Positions 7,406-14,895 of a stretch of DNA of 64,000 nt are shown here, one piece after another. Every line of letters starts with the position of its first letter. Position 1 is the first letter of the stretch. This stretch comes from Nocardia carnea NBRC 14403 (GTDB lineage: Bacteria; Actinomycetota; Actinomycetes; Mycobacteriales; Mycobacteriaceae). The translations under genes and the position numbers were made by a program. The notes below the pieces were generated by a model that did no database searches, was not told where the DNA came from, and worked only from the letters and a program-made list of their open reading frames with translations. The stretch spans positions 120,656 to 184,655 of the forward strand of contig NZ_BAFV01000020.1 in assembly GCF_000308515.1 (NCBI RefSeq), written 5' to 3'.

Positions 7406-7702
7406 CCACCGGTGCTCGGCGGGTGTCACTCCCTGTTTGTCATTCCACTGATCGCGCTCGCCCTGTGGTATCCGCTTCGCCGCAGTCGGCCGGGTATCGG
7501 ACTGGAGTGGACCGGACCAGCCTCCGGCAGTTCGCCGCCGGGGTCTGTGCCGGCTGGTGCCCGTCACCTCGAACCCTGCTGTGGGCCAACTACTTGCACG
7601 GCCCAGACATCGGCGCTCGAACGTGATGGCGATTTTCTGCCAGCGTTCATGTTGCGAATCGCGTTTGCTCGAAAGTGCAACAGCAAACGCGAAAGGACCG
7701 AA
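7406..7702 (+). other. Intergenic region upstream of the SDR gene, no gene seen
   Basis: Nearly 300 bases without a credible gene. The frame open through this stretch continues into the SDR gene but lacks conserved sequence before ATG 7703. The only structured element is the inverted repeat at 7661-7690, described separately. Confidence 0.5.
7661..7690. promoter_or_regulatory. Operator-like inverted repeat before the SDR gene
   Basis: Perfect 9-bp arms GCGTTTGCT (7661-7669) and AGCAAACGC (7682-7690) are separated by 12 bp and end 12 nt before the start codon, overlapping the leader of the SDR gene. It could be a binding site for a dimeric repressor, or an RNA hairpin in the leader. No regulator gene is adjacent. 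Confidence 0.45.
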
Positions 7703-8440
7703 ATGGCAGAGAATATAGTGGTGGTCACCGGTGCGACGCGCGGAATCGGCCGGGCAACCGCCACCGCATTCGCCCGCAAGGGCTACCGGGTGGTGGTGAC
7801 GGGCCGTCGCGCGGAAGCCGTGGATGCCGTGGTGCGGGATCTGCGGGCCGAAGGTCTCGTCGCCGAAGGTGAACTGCTGGACGTGTGCTCGGTCGACAGC
7901 GCCCGCTGCCTGGCCGAATCCCTCGGCGAGCGGTACGACCACATCGACGTGCTGGTGAACAATGCCGGGATCCTCCCCGAGGCAACGGCTTCCGGGGCAG
8001 TGAATTTCGCGCACCCGGGCGCCTTCACCGAAACCTTGATGACCAACACCTTCGGCCCCGCCAACGTGATCGAAGCCCTCCTGCCGCTGGTCCGGCGGGC
8101 TCCGGCCGGGCATATCGTGAACGTTTCCACCGAGATGGGGTCGCTGTCCGAACAGCGCAACCCGGAGTCGGCCTACTACTCGATGGTGGTCCCCGGGTAT
8201 CAGGCGTCGAAAGCGGCCCTCAACAGCCTCACGGTGGGACTGGCGAAACTACTCGCGAACACCCCGGTTCGAGTGACCGCGGTCTGCCCGGGTTTCGTCG
8301 CCACCGAACTCGCCCCGGCGGCAGCGGACGCGCCGACCACACCGGACGATGCCGCGCGGATCGTCCTTTCCGCCGCGGAATCCGCCGACCCTTGCCACAA
8401 CGGGGCCTTCGTGGGTGCGGGCGGGCCGATCCCTTGGTAG
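7703..8440 (+). CDS. SDR family NAD(P)-dependent oxidoreductase
   Basis: A 245-residue classical short-chain dehydrogenase. The cofactor motif TGATRGIG is at about residues 9-16, NNAG at about 88-91, a catalytic Ser in NVSTE near 139, and YQASK (Tyr-x-x-x-Lys) near 166-170. GRR after beta-2 favours NADP(H). ATG 7703 follows GAAAGGA and removes a long unconserved extension. It stands alone, downstream of an inverted repeat that may be its operator. Substrate cannot be predicted. Confidence 0.9.
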   Translation: MAENIVVVTGATRGIGRATATAFARKGYRVVVTGRRAEAVDAVVRDLRAEGLVAEGELLDVCSVDSARCLAESLGERYDHIDVLVNNAGILPEATASGAVNFAHPGAFTETLMTNTFGPANVIEALLPLVRRAPAGHIVNVSTEMGSLSEQRNPESAYYSMVVPGYQASKAALNSLTVGLAKLLANTPVRVTAVCPGFVATELAPAAADAPTTPDDAARIVLSAAESADPCHNGAFVGAGGPIPW

Positions 8441-8573
8441 TCGAGGGTCTGTGACTAATCGGGCGATGCGCCGGGCGAACCGATTCGTCACCCCGTGGCC
8501 ACTGTTCCGCTTCGGGGATACCGGCGCACGGGCCCGGCCCCCAATCGGCCACGGTGCGGTATGGCAGCCCGAA

Positions 8574-9359
8574 CTAGCCGGATGTCTCACACGCGTACAC
8601 GATCTGCCCTTCGGCGTAGGTGACGAACGCATCCAATTCCGCCCCTCGATGGGTCCACTCGTCGGGGGCTTCGCCCAGGTAGCCGGCCCGGGCGAGACGT
8701 AGTACCGCGGCGTGTTCGGCCGGCAGCCGGGATACGAGCGCTTCGGCGGCATCTGCCTTGGACACCACGACGCCCGATTCGGCCGTCACCCACATCCGGG
8801 CGAGTGTCAGCACGACATTGCGTTCGTCGCCCCGGACACCGGCGATCAACTCGGGCAGGCCGGCGACGACGGCCCGGACGAGGTCGTTCGCCGGGACCGG
8901 ATCCAAGAGGTCCGCGGCGGGCGGACCGAACAGCGTCGACGACGAATCACGGACCATGGTGGTGAGAATTGTCAGGTCCGGGTCCTCGGTGGGGGTGGGC
9001 AGTTGTCCCCGCTCGATCTCTGCGCGCAGCCATTCGCCGTAGACGAAATCCGAGCGCGGCGGGAAATGCCACGGCCTCACCTCGTCGCGGACGACCACGG
9101 TCAGTTCGACCGGTCGAGCCGGACCGGACCGCGGCCACCGACCGGAAAGACGTAACAGCGTGTCGACCAGTGCTTTCCGGACGTCAACGCCGAGGGAACT
9201 CTCGACCACGGCGAAAAGGTCGATATCGCTGTCGTGACGGAGTCCGCCTGCCACCGCCGAACCGTAGAGATACAGTCCGGCCAGGCCGTCGCCGAGCACT
9301 TCCGTGACGGCCCGTGCTATCGGGGCGGCTTCGATATTCGGGTCCGGTTGTGCTCCCAC
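8574..9359 (-). CDS. AadA/ANT(3'')-like aminoglycoside nucleotidyltransferase family protein
   Basis: A 261-residue protein resembling AadA-type adenylyltransferases along its full length. The N-terminal nucleotidyltransferase motif is LYLYGSAVAGGLRHDSDIDL (G-S then D-x-D), followed by EVRPWHFPPRSDFVYGEWLR, DLTILTTMVRD and LFGPPAADLLDPVP. The C-terminal helical domain has GDERNVVLTLARMW. All three positions expected for Mg-ATP binding are visible. Family members adenylate streptomycin or spectinomycin; whether this chromosomal protein confers resistance is unknown. It begins with GTG at 9359, is divergent from the DoxX-like gene, and has no integron or IS context, so it looks like an intrinsic gene. 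Confidence 0.85.
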   Translation of the reverse strand: MGAQPDPNIEAAPIARAVTEVLGDGLAGLYLYGSAVAGGLRHDSDIDLFAVVESSLGVDVRKALVDTLLRLSGRWPRSGPARPVELTVVVRDEVRPWHFPPRSDFVYGEWLRAEIERGQLPTPTEDPDLTILTTMVRDSSSTLFGPPAADLLDPVPANDLVRAVVAGLPELIAGVRGDERNVVLTLARMWVTAESGVVVSKADAAEALVSRLPAEHAAVLRLARAGYLGEAPDEWTHRGAELDAFVTYAEGQIVYACETSG

Positions 9360-9536
9360 ATCCTCACCATAGGTGCACCGGAGGGGCGGGCCAGGGTGAA
9401 AATCCTGCTTGCGGAGGATCGCGGATGGGGGTTGTCACGGAGGCGTCAGGACACCGGGGTGGCCTAGGTTCGATGTGATGCCCGGCCGGTGGGGGATCGC
9501 GTGGGCCGGAGACCGGCCAGGAGAGTGAGGTGCGGT

Positions 9537-10901
9537 GTGAGTGCCATCGATACGGCGGTCGTAGAACCCGGTGCTGATCCGGCCCCGCCCGTGCCGGGAA
9601 AGGCCGCGCCCGTGCGCTGGCCGTGGGCGGCGCGGGTGGGGTTCCGCTTCGGGGTGATCTACACGGTCCTGTTCTGCGTGATGATCGGACAGATCATCTT
9701 CGCCCTCGTCGCGGTATTGGATGAATGGCTTCCGGATACCGCGCCGATATGGCCGCTCCAGCAGGCCGCGCCGGTATTGGAGTGGGTCGGGCGTACGGTA
9801 TTCGGGGCCGAAGCCGTATTCCAGGAGAACTCGGGCAGCGGTGACCAGGCCGCCATCTGGGTGATGCTGGTCTGTATCGCGGTGGTCGCCGCCGTGGTGA
9901 CCCTTGTCTGGTCGGTGCTGGACCGCCGGCGCCCGGCCTATCCCCGTCTCGCCGCCTGGTTTCTGACCGCCCTGCGGCTCTGCCTGGCCGGCCAGATGCT
10001 GTTCTACGGAATCGCCAAAGCGATACCGAGTCAGATGCCGCCGCCTTCGCTGTCGACTCTGCTCCTCCCGTACGGCGAGCTCACACCGATGTCGGTGCTG
10101 TGGTTGCAGGTCGGCAGTTCGCCGGTGTATGAAATCCTGCTCGGCGTAGCCGAACTCACGGGCGGGCTGCTCCTGCTGCTGCCGCGCACCGCCACCCTGG
10201 GGGCGATGCTGAGTGTGGTGAGTATGGCGCAGGTGTTCGTGCTGAACATGACCTTCGACGTACCGGTCAAAATCCTGTCCTTCCACCTCTTGGTCTTCTC
10301 CTTGGTCCTGCTCGCCCCGCAGGCCCGCCGGTTCGCCGATTTCTTCCTACTGGCCCGCCGCGCCGAGCCCGCGGTCCAACCGCCGCTGTTCACCACCGCC
10401 CGCGCCAACCGGTACGCGACCTGGGCGCAGGCGGTATTCGGGGTCTGGCTGGTCGCCGGAATATCGTGGGTGAACTGGAGCGGCTGGCAGGAATACGGCG
10501 GCGGTGCGCCGAAACCGGAGCTCTACGGTTTATGGGAGGTGACCGAGTTCCGGGTCGACGGCGAACCGGTGCCGCCCCTGCTGACCGACGAGACCCGCTG
10601 GCAGCGACTCGTGATCGAGGTCGAGGGCGCGGTGACCGTTCAGGGTATGGACGGGCGGTTGACGGGTGTTCCGGCGGAAGTGGACCCGGCCGCGCAGACC
10701 CTCACCATCGTCACCGCTCCGGGGACAGAGAAGCCGCCGGCCACATTCTCCTATGTACGCCCGGACCCGGACCATCTCCACCTGGAAGGTGAACTCGACG
10801 GCCGCTCGACCCGAATCGAGTTCAGTGTCGTCGACCCCGGTTCCTTCCCGCTGAACGGCGATGGATTCCACTGGGTGCAGGACTATCCCAACGCGGGATG
10901 A
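9537..10901 (+). CDS. DoxX family membrane protein with C-terminal soluble domain
   Basis: About 454 residues. Hydrophobic segments lie near residues 20-50, 108-130, 147-165, 195-260 and 297-315. In the middle is a DoxX-like unit (LRLCLAGQMLFYGIAKAIPSQ, then GVAELTGGLLLLLPRTATLGAML). A soluble C-terminal domain of about 130 residues begins KPELYGLWEVTEFRVDGE and is predicted to be beta-rich. GTG 9537 is chosen because GTGAGG lies 6 nt upstream; an earlier in-frame GTG at 9489 lacks a good site. DoxX proteins are linked to redox or quinone chemistry, but the role of this two-part form is not known. It is transcribed divergently from the AadA-like gene. Confidence 0.75.
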   Translation: MSAIDTAVVEPGADPAPPVPGKAAPVRWPWAARVGFRFGVIYTVLFCVMIGQIIFALVAVLDEWLPDTAPIWPLQQAAPVLEWVGRTVFGAEAVFQENSGSGDQAAIWVMLVCIAVVAAVVTLVWSVLDRRRPAYPRLAAWFLTALRLCLAGQMLFYGIAKAIPSQMPPPSLSTLLLPYGELTPMSVLWLQVGSSPVYEILLGVAELTGGLLLLLPRTATLGAMLSVVSMAQVFVLNMTFDVPVKILSFHLLVFSLVLLAPQARRFADFFLLARRAEPAVQPPLFTTARANRYATWAQAVFGVWLVAGISWVNWSGWQEYGGGAPKPELYGLWEVTEFRVDGEPVPPLLTDETRWQRLVIEVEGAVTVQGMDGRLTGVPAEVDPAAQTLTIVTAPGTEKPPATFSYVRPDPDHLHLEGELDGRSTRIEFSVVDPGSFPLNGDGFHWVQDYPNAG

Positions 10902-10967
10902 ATCGTCCTTGTTCCGCAGGGGCACAACGGCTACCGTTGGCGTCGGACGAAGTTCTGAGGGGGAAGT

Positions 10968-11363
10968 ATGCAGTTTCGGAATGCCTTTCGTGTGGCAATT
11001 GTCGCTGCAGCAAGTTGCGCCGCGCTCAGTGGGTTCGTTCCCGGAGCGTCTGCACTCGATCTCGCACCGGGAGTTCACTGCGACGGGGCACGATGTACCA
11101 ATGACAACGCCGAGGCATATGTCATCCATGGCTTTGTGACCTGTTCGGTATTCGCTCCGCCTTTGCCGTCACCTGACCCGAATGTACCGCCCGCCTCCCC
11201 ATACACCACCCGAACCGATCCTTGGTCGGAGGTTTTCGAGCCGCACACCACCCGGCACGTCAACCCAGGCTGTAGTGGTGGGCAGCCGATGGGCTGGACA
11301 TTCGGCGGCGCCTATCCGAGGTCTCAGGTCCCCACCGGGTCCGCCATTCCAGGCGTCGGCTGA
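10968..11363 (+). CDS. Small secreted protein of unknown function
   Basis: A 131-residue protein with a Sec signal peptide: basic start MQFRNAFR, hydrophobic core VAIVAAASCAALSGFV, and cleavage likely after GASA (residue about 29). The mature protein has about 100 residues and four Cys that could form two disulfides. Its C-terminal half is rich in Pro, Gly and Ser. ATG 10968 follows GAGGGGGAAGT, a strong ribosome-binding site. I recognise no family. The neighbours (DoxX-like gene upstream, toxin-antitoxin pair downstream) do not suggest a role. Confidence 0.65.
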   Translation: MQFRNAFRVAIVAAASCAALSGFVPGASALDLAPGVHCDGARCTNDNAEAYVIHGFVTCSVFAPPLPSPDPNVPPASPYTTRTDPWSEVFEPHTTRHVNPGCSGGQPMGWTFGGAYPRSQVPTGSAIPGVG

Positions 11364-11569
11364 GATTTCGAGTAGACGCCCGCCTGTGTACCAGGCGTAT
11401 TGCGCCGAAGTTGCCGGATCGCTGCGGCAGGGAAGCCGAGGTTGCGATTGCCGGCGATGGAACGAAAAATGCTGTGTTCCAACCGGTGCCGGTGGACGGT
11501 GTGTGCCCCCATCTGTCGAGCCGACTCCTGTCCCACCCTGCTGGGTGCTTCCGCACCCGATCCGCGGCA
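11364..11569. other. Short intergenic region, nothing recognised
   Basis: About 205 bases lie between the secreted protein gene and the convergent PIN toxin gene. Both strands stay open for long distances, but the translations show no family features. It may be decayed DNA; no repeat ends or transposase motif are visible. Confidence 0.4.
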
Positions 11570-11974
11570 TCAGACTTCGACGATGTCGACCATCGATTCC
11601 AGTCCTCGGAAATCGCTGCCGTTCCTGGTGTACAGCGGGAGATTGTGGGCGGAGGCGGTTGCCGCTATGAGGAGATCCATCCTGCGCGGCCGTGGGTTTC
11701 GGTTCGCGGCCATGGTGAGCGCGACCAGTGAGCCGAAGCGGGCGACGGCTGCGGCGTCGAACGGTAGGGGATCGAAATTCACGATCGCGGCTCCGAGATG
11801 TTCCGTCCGGATAGCGCGTGTCGCCGCATCGCGTGCCATCGCGACACCCTGGTGTAGTTCAGCGAGGGTGACTACGGTGATTGCCGGCTCGATCGGTAAT
11901 GCTTCCTCATCGAGCAGCCCCAGGTCCAGGTATGTGCAGGTGTCCAGTACGCCGGCGTCGTACCGCTTGCTCAT
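11570..11974 (-). CDS. PIN domain toxin (VapC family)
   Basis: A 134-residue PIN-domain ribonuclease. The conserved acidic residues are visible: Asp in [10 protein letters not shown] (about 11), Glu in [10 protein letters not shown] (about 39), Asp in [11 protein letters not shown] (about 99) and Asp in NGSDFRGL. Its ATG overlaps the antitoxin stop by 4 nt (ATGA), so the pair is translationally coupled with the antitoxin first. VapC toxins cleave tRNA or rRNA; the target here is unknown. Length is normal for the family. Confidence 0.9.
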   Translation of the reverse strand: MSKRYDAGVLDTCTYLDLGLLDEEALPIEPAITVVTLAELHQGVAMARDAATRAIRTEHLGAAIVNFDPLPFDAAAVARFGSLVALTMAANRNPRPRRMDLLIAATASAHNLPLYTRNGSDFRGLESMVDIVEV

Positions 11975-12246
11975 CGGTTACGGTCCCAGATTTCGTCATC
12001 GCCGATGCGGTCTTCGTTTCCGAAGAACTCATCTGCCTCGCGTCGCATTTCGGCGTAGTCGATTGCGGGCAGATTCCGATGCCGCCGGATGAGTTCTCCA
12101 GCGGTGAGGCGGCGCCGGGTTGGAACAGGGCGTACCTCGGCGACCTCGACACCATTACGAGTTACCCGCACGGTTTCACCGGCGGCCACCGCGTCCATGA
12201 TCTGGGCCGAGTTGTTTCGGAACTCGCGTTGGGTGATGGTCCGCAT
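11971..12246 (-). CDS. Phd/YefM-type antitoxin paired with the PIN toxin
   Basis: A 91-residue antitoxin. The N-terminal Phd/YefM DNA-binding fold reads [20 protein letters not shown], then [19 protein letters not shown]. The acidic C-terminal tail (about 60-91) would wrap the toxin. ATG 12246 starts the conserved domain; an in-frame ATG at 12273 would add nine residues. Upstream lies a perfect inverted repeat (12255-12285), a likely site for autorepression by the toxin-antitoxin complex. Pairing of Phd-type antitoxins with PIN toxins is common in actinobacteria. Confidence 0.88.
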   Translation of the reverse strand: MRTITQREFRNNSAQIMDAVAAGETVRVTRNGVEVAEVRPVPTRRRLTAGELIRRHRNLPAIDYAEMRREADEFFGNEDRIGDDEIWDRNR

Positions 12247-12254
12247 GGGCACCA

Positions 12255-12285
12255 GTGTAGCCCCGTGTAGCACTGCGGGCTACAC
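12255..12285. promoter_or_regulatory. Operator of the Phd-PIN toxin-antitoxin operon
   Basis: Arms GTGTAGCCC (12255-12263) and GGGCTACAC (12277-12285) form a perfect 9-bp inverted repeat. A further GTGTAG occurs inside the spacer (12265-12270) and another just outside (12292-12297). The clustered half-sites lie directly upstream of the antitoxin start, where cooperative binding of the antitoxin complex would block transcription. Confidence 0.65.
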
Positions 12286-12377
12286 ATGCGGGTGTAGCTG
12301 GTGCATGTGAATCGGGTGAATTGAGATAAGCGCCCGATCCGCGCGCTTTCGGTCCGTCGCTTTCTCGAAGTAGAGCG

Positions 12378-13385
12378 CTACGGCGGCGGTATGACGCCGG
12401 GCTGATCCGGAGCGCGCCCACCCGGGATGGGGCCGGTGATGCCCGGCTGCCCGTCGGGGTCGGAGAGCGGGGTGCCGGATGAGGTCTGGGCGGGAGGCGG
12501 CGGTGGTGCGGCCGGGGCCGGTTCGTCCGCTTCCGGAGGGGCTTCGGCAGCAGGAGGTTGTGCCGGGGCGGGAGGTGCCGGCGCGGGCTCCGGCGGTTCG
12601 GGGGCGCCAGGGAACTGGGGCGACGGATCGTCGGTGGGTTCCGGGATTTCCGGTGTGGGTTGTGGCCTCGGCGCCTCGCTCTCAGGGGCCGGTGCGGGGA
12701 CCGGTGCGGCGGGCTGAGGAGGGGGGATGGTGCCCGGTTGGTTCGGCAGTTCGGGGTCCACGGCGTCCGGTGCGGTGCCGGTGGACGACGGTTGCGGGGC
12801 GACCTGGGGGGTGGCGATGGGCGGGGCCAGCGGGGGCAGGGCCCCGGGCAGCGGAGGTGGTTCGGGCAGGGCCGGGACGCCGCTGCCGGCGGTGGTGTAG
12901 GCGGGTTTGTAGACCATGTTCATGGTGAGGATCGCTTCCTGGCGCAGGACTTCCTGCACCATGTCCGCGTCGATCACCTTCGCTGCTTCCAGCAGGCGGG
13001 CCAGGGCGCCGACCGGGCCGGTATTGCCGGGCGGGACCACCGCGATCTTCACGGCTTCCGCGGCCGCGGCCACCGCGCCGAGGCGCAGACCCACCTGGCC
13101 GACCACCCCGGCGAGTTCTTCGATGGATTCGGAGAAGCTGCGGGTACAGGCGAGCGCGGCGTCGGCGGCCTCGCCCTCCCATTCCGCCTCGTTCATGACC
13201 AGGTTCGCGTTCGCACGGGTGACGGGGAAGGTGCTCTGCAGGGTGGCGGCGGCATTCATCCAGGTGCCTGACAGGCGCAGGATCTCACCGGCGTCGATCT
13301 GCTGGGTGGCCTGGTAGATATCTTCGTGGCGCATGGCTTCGAAATGCTCCATGGCGCTGATGTAATCGGGGTCGGTTCCGCTCAT
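12378..13385 (-). CDS. WxG-containing, proline-rich ESX (type VII) substrate, PPE-like
   Basis: A 335-residue protein in two parts. Residues 1-170 form a helical domain resembling WXG100/PPE helical hairpins, with a W-x-G turn (EWEGEAA, Trp69). Residues about 185-335 are extremely rich in Pro, Ala and Glu and end GVIPPP. The ATG at 13385 overlaps the stop of the preceding gene by 4 nt, so the two proteins are probably made together and may form a heterodimer. With the EspG-like gene upstream, this is a type VII secretion substrate module. The proline-rich tail probably spans or binds the cell wall; that is inference. Confidence 0.72.
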   Translation of the reverse strand: MSGTDPDYISAMEHFEAMRHEDIYQATQQIDAGEILRLSGTWMNAAATLQSTFPVTRANANLVMNEAEWEGEAADAALACTRSFSESIEELAGVVGQVGLRLGAVAAAAEAVKIAVVPPGNTGPVGALARLLEAAKVIDADMVQEVLRQEAILTMNMVYKPAYTTAGSGVPALPEPPPLPGALPPLAPPIATPQVAPQPSSTGTAPDAVDPELPNQPGTIPPPQPAAPVPAPAPESEAPRPQPTPEIPEPTDDPSPQFPGAPEPPEPAPAPPAPAQPPAAEAPPEADEPAPAAPPPPPAQTSSGTPLSDPDGQPGITGPIPGGRAPDQPGVIPPP

Positions 13386-13756
13386 CGGGGGATCCTCGCT
13401 TCGACGGCGCGCACGGCGGCGGCGTTCGCGGCATCGGCTTCCTCGTACAGGCCACCGCTGAGCAGGAACGCTTCCTTCATTCGGTAGGCGGCTTCGATGT
13501 AGTGGTCGAGCAGGGCCGCGGTATCGCGCGCTTTGTGACCGAACCCGGCCTGGAGTTGCCGGGCGGAGATCAGGCCGCCGAATCCGTGGGGGTCGGCGGC
13601 GTCGGTGAGGTTTTGCCTCAGCTGGATCAGCTGGTCGGCTTGCCGGTCGTAGAAATCGGCGCAGCGCCGCGCCGCCTCCGGATCGAACTTGACGGTTCCC
13701 GCATGGGCTGCCTGGCGGAACCGGACGATCTCGGCTCGACTGTCTTCGATCTGCAT
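13382..13756 (-). CDS. Small helical ESX-associated protein with YxxxD signal
   Basis: A 124-residue all-helical protein with two long helices joined near GFGGLISARQ. Its C-terminal helix carries YEEAD (Tyr104 to Asp108), matching the YxxxD/E type VII secretion signal. The WxG motif sits in the partner encoded next, so together the pair provides the bipartite WxG + YxxxD signal of ESX heterodimers. It has a normal ATG start and overlaps the following gene by 4 nt. Its role as partner of the proline-rich protein is inferred from motif and coupling. Confidence 0.72.
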   Translation of the reverse strand: MQIEDSRAEIVRFRQAAHAGTVKFDPEAARRCADFYDRQADQLIQLRQNLTDAADPHGFGGLISARQLQAGFGHKARDTAALLDHYIEAAYRMKEAFLLSGGLYEEADAANAAAVRAVEARIPR

Positions 13757-13836
13757 GACTGGCGTACCCCTCCGTCGGTCACGCTCAGCCTAATCGCAAC
13801 GGCGGGTCGCGGACAGCGGGTCGCAGTGATCGGCGT

Positions 13837-14535
13837 TCAAGCGGGGATCCGCTTCTGCAAATGTATGGCGAGTTGTTCGGTGGAGGCGGGCACGATGTGC
13901 ACGGTGTCGTCGGCCTTGAGTAGGTAGCGGCCGTCGTTCTCCAGATCGAGCCAGGTGTAGTGCACCGCGGGCGGTGGTTTCGGCCGGTCGAGGTGCGCCT
14001 CGATCCGGATATGGCCCTGGGCGGTGTGCGGGGCGCGCAGCAGTTTGCGGATCGGCGCGGCGGCGCGTTCCTCCTGCACAACGGTTTCGGTGTCACGCAC
14101 CGCCGCGGTGGAGGCGGTGCGTGCGGGATGGCGTCCGGCCTGGGATTTCGGGAGCAGTGCGGCCAGGCGGGCGCCGAGTTTGGCGCTGTGACCGATGGAC
14201 AACCGGATGGTGCCGCCGAATTCCGCGGTACGTCCCGGCTCCTGCACCGCGAGGACGGCGCGGTCGAAGACCACACAGCCCAATGCGCGCAGTTCCCGGC
14301 CCGGTTCGGCGGCGCCGCCGATGGCGATCACGCGGGTGTGCGGTTCGGCGAGGATACGCAGGCAGGTATCGCGGTCGGGGTCCGGGGGAAGGCGCTCGAC
14401 GAGTTCGGCGTAGAGCGCCTGGGCATCGCGTTCGGTGCGCGGCGATTCGAGGACACGCAACGGGTAGGGGAGCCGGTCCAGGTCGGCTTGGCGCCATATA
14501 TGCGCGAATTCGTCGGGGGTCAGGCTCCAACTCAC
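13837..14535 (-). CDS. EspG family ESX secretion-associated chaperone
   Basis: A 232-residue protein with the EspG opening MSWSLTPDEFAHIWRQADLDRLPYPL, a central segment AELVERLPPDPD...CLRILAEPHTRV, and a beta-rich C-terminal half typical of the family. EspG proteins bind PE-PPE-type heterodimers in the cytosol and keep them soluble for the type VII apparatus. It lies 80 nt upstream of the substrate pair on the same strand, so the three genes likely form one unit. No ESX core component (EccC or similar) is in the window, so the secretion system must be encoded elsewhere. Confidence 0.82.
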   Translation of the reverse strand: MSWSLTPDEFAHIWRQADLDRLPYPLRVLESPRTERDAQALYAELVERLPPDPDRDTCLRILAEPHTRVIAIGGAAEPGRELRALGCVVFDRAVLAVQEPGRTAEFGGTIRLSIGHSAKLGARLAALLPKSQAGRHPARTASTAAVRDTETVVQEERAAAPIRKLLRAPHTAQGHIRIEAHLDRPKPPPAVHYTWLDLENDGRYLLKADDTVHIVPASTEQLAIHLQKRIPA

Positions 14536-14895
14536 GCGGAATCACATCCTCACCGATACCTGCGCGGGCTACAACAGCCTAATAGGTCCGGCCGGGCGGC
14601 GACCATCCGCACTCCGCGCACGGCCCGGGCGGAGGCGGCGGCACACCGGTGACCTGGTGGGGCCGTGGTCTGCCGGGGTGGTGCGGTGATGCGCACTGCG
14701 CCGGGCGGCGCGCCGGTGTGCGGATCAGCGGCATATCGGCAGTATCGCGCGTGGTCCGGGCCCCATTCGGCGGGACCGCGGGTTTGTGGGTTAACGCTGC
14801 ACCCGAATGGGCGATACACAGAGTGGTCCTCGGGTTTACTCATGCGGAGCGGGCAACAATGTGCTGCCGCGGCAGACGGGGTTGGAGGTCGGTTC
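14536..14895. other. Divergent regulatory interval between espG-like gene and biosynthetic operon
   Basis: About 360 bases that must hold promoters for both the ESX unit (minus) and the large operon (plus). Open frames here are shadow-like. TATTAGGC on the minus strand (near 14583) and an AT-richer patch around 14785-14840 are the only promoter-like stretches. No clear operator repeat is seen. Confidence 0.4.

Noticed and set aside
11364..11569. Insertion sequence remnant
   Set aside because: No terminal inverted repeats, target duplication or transposase motif could be found.
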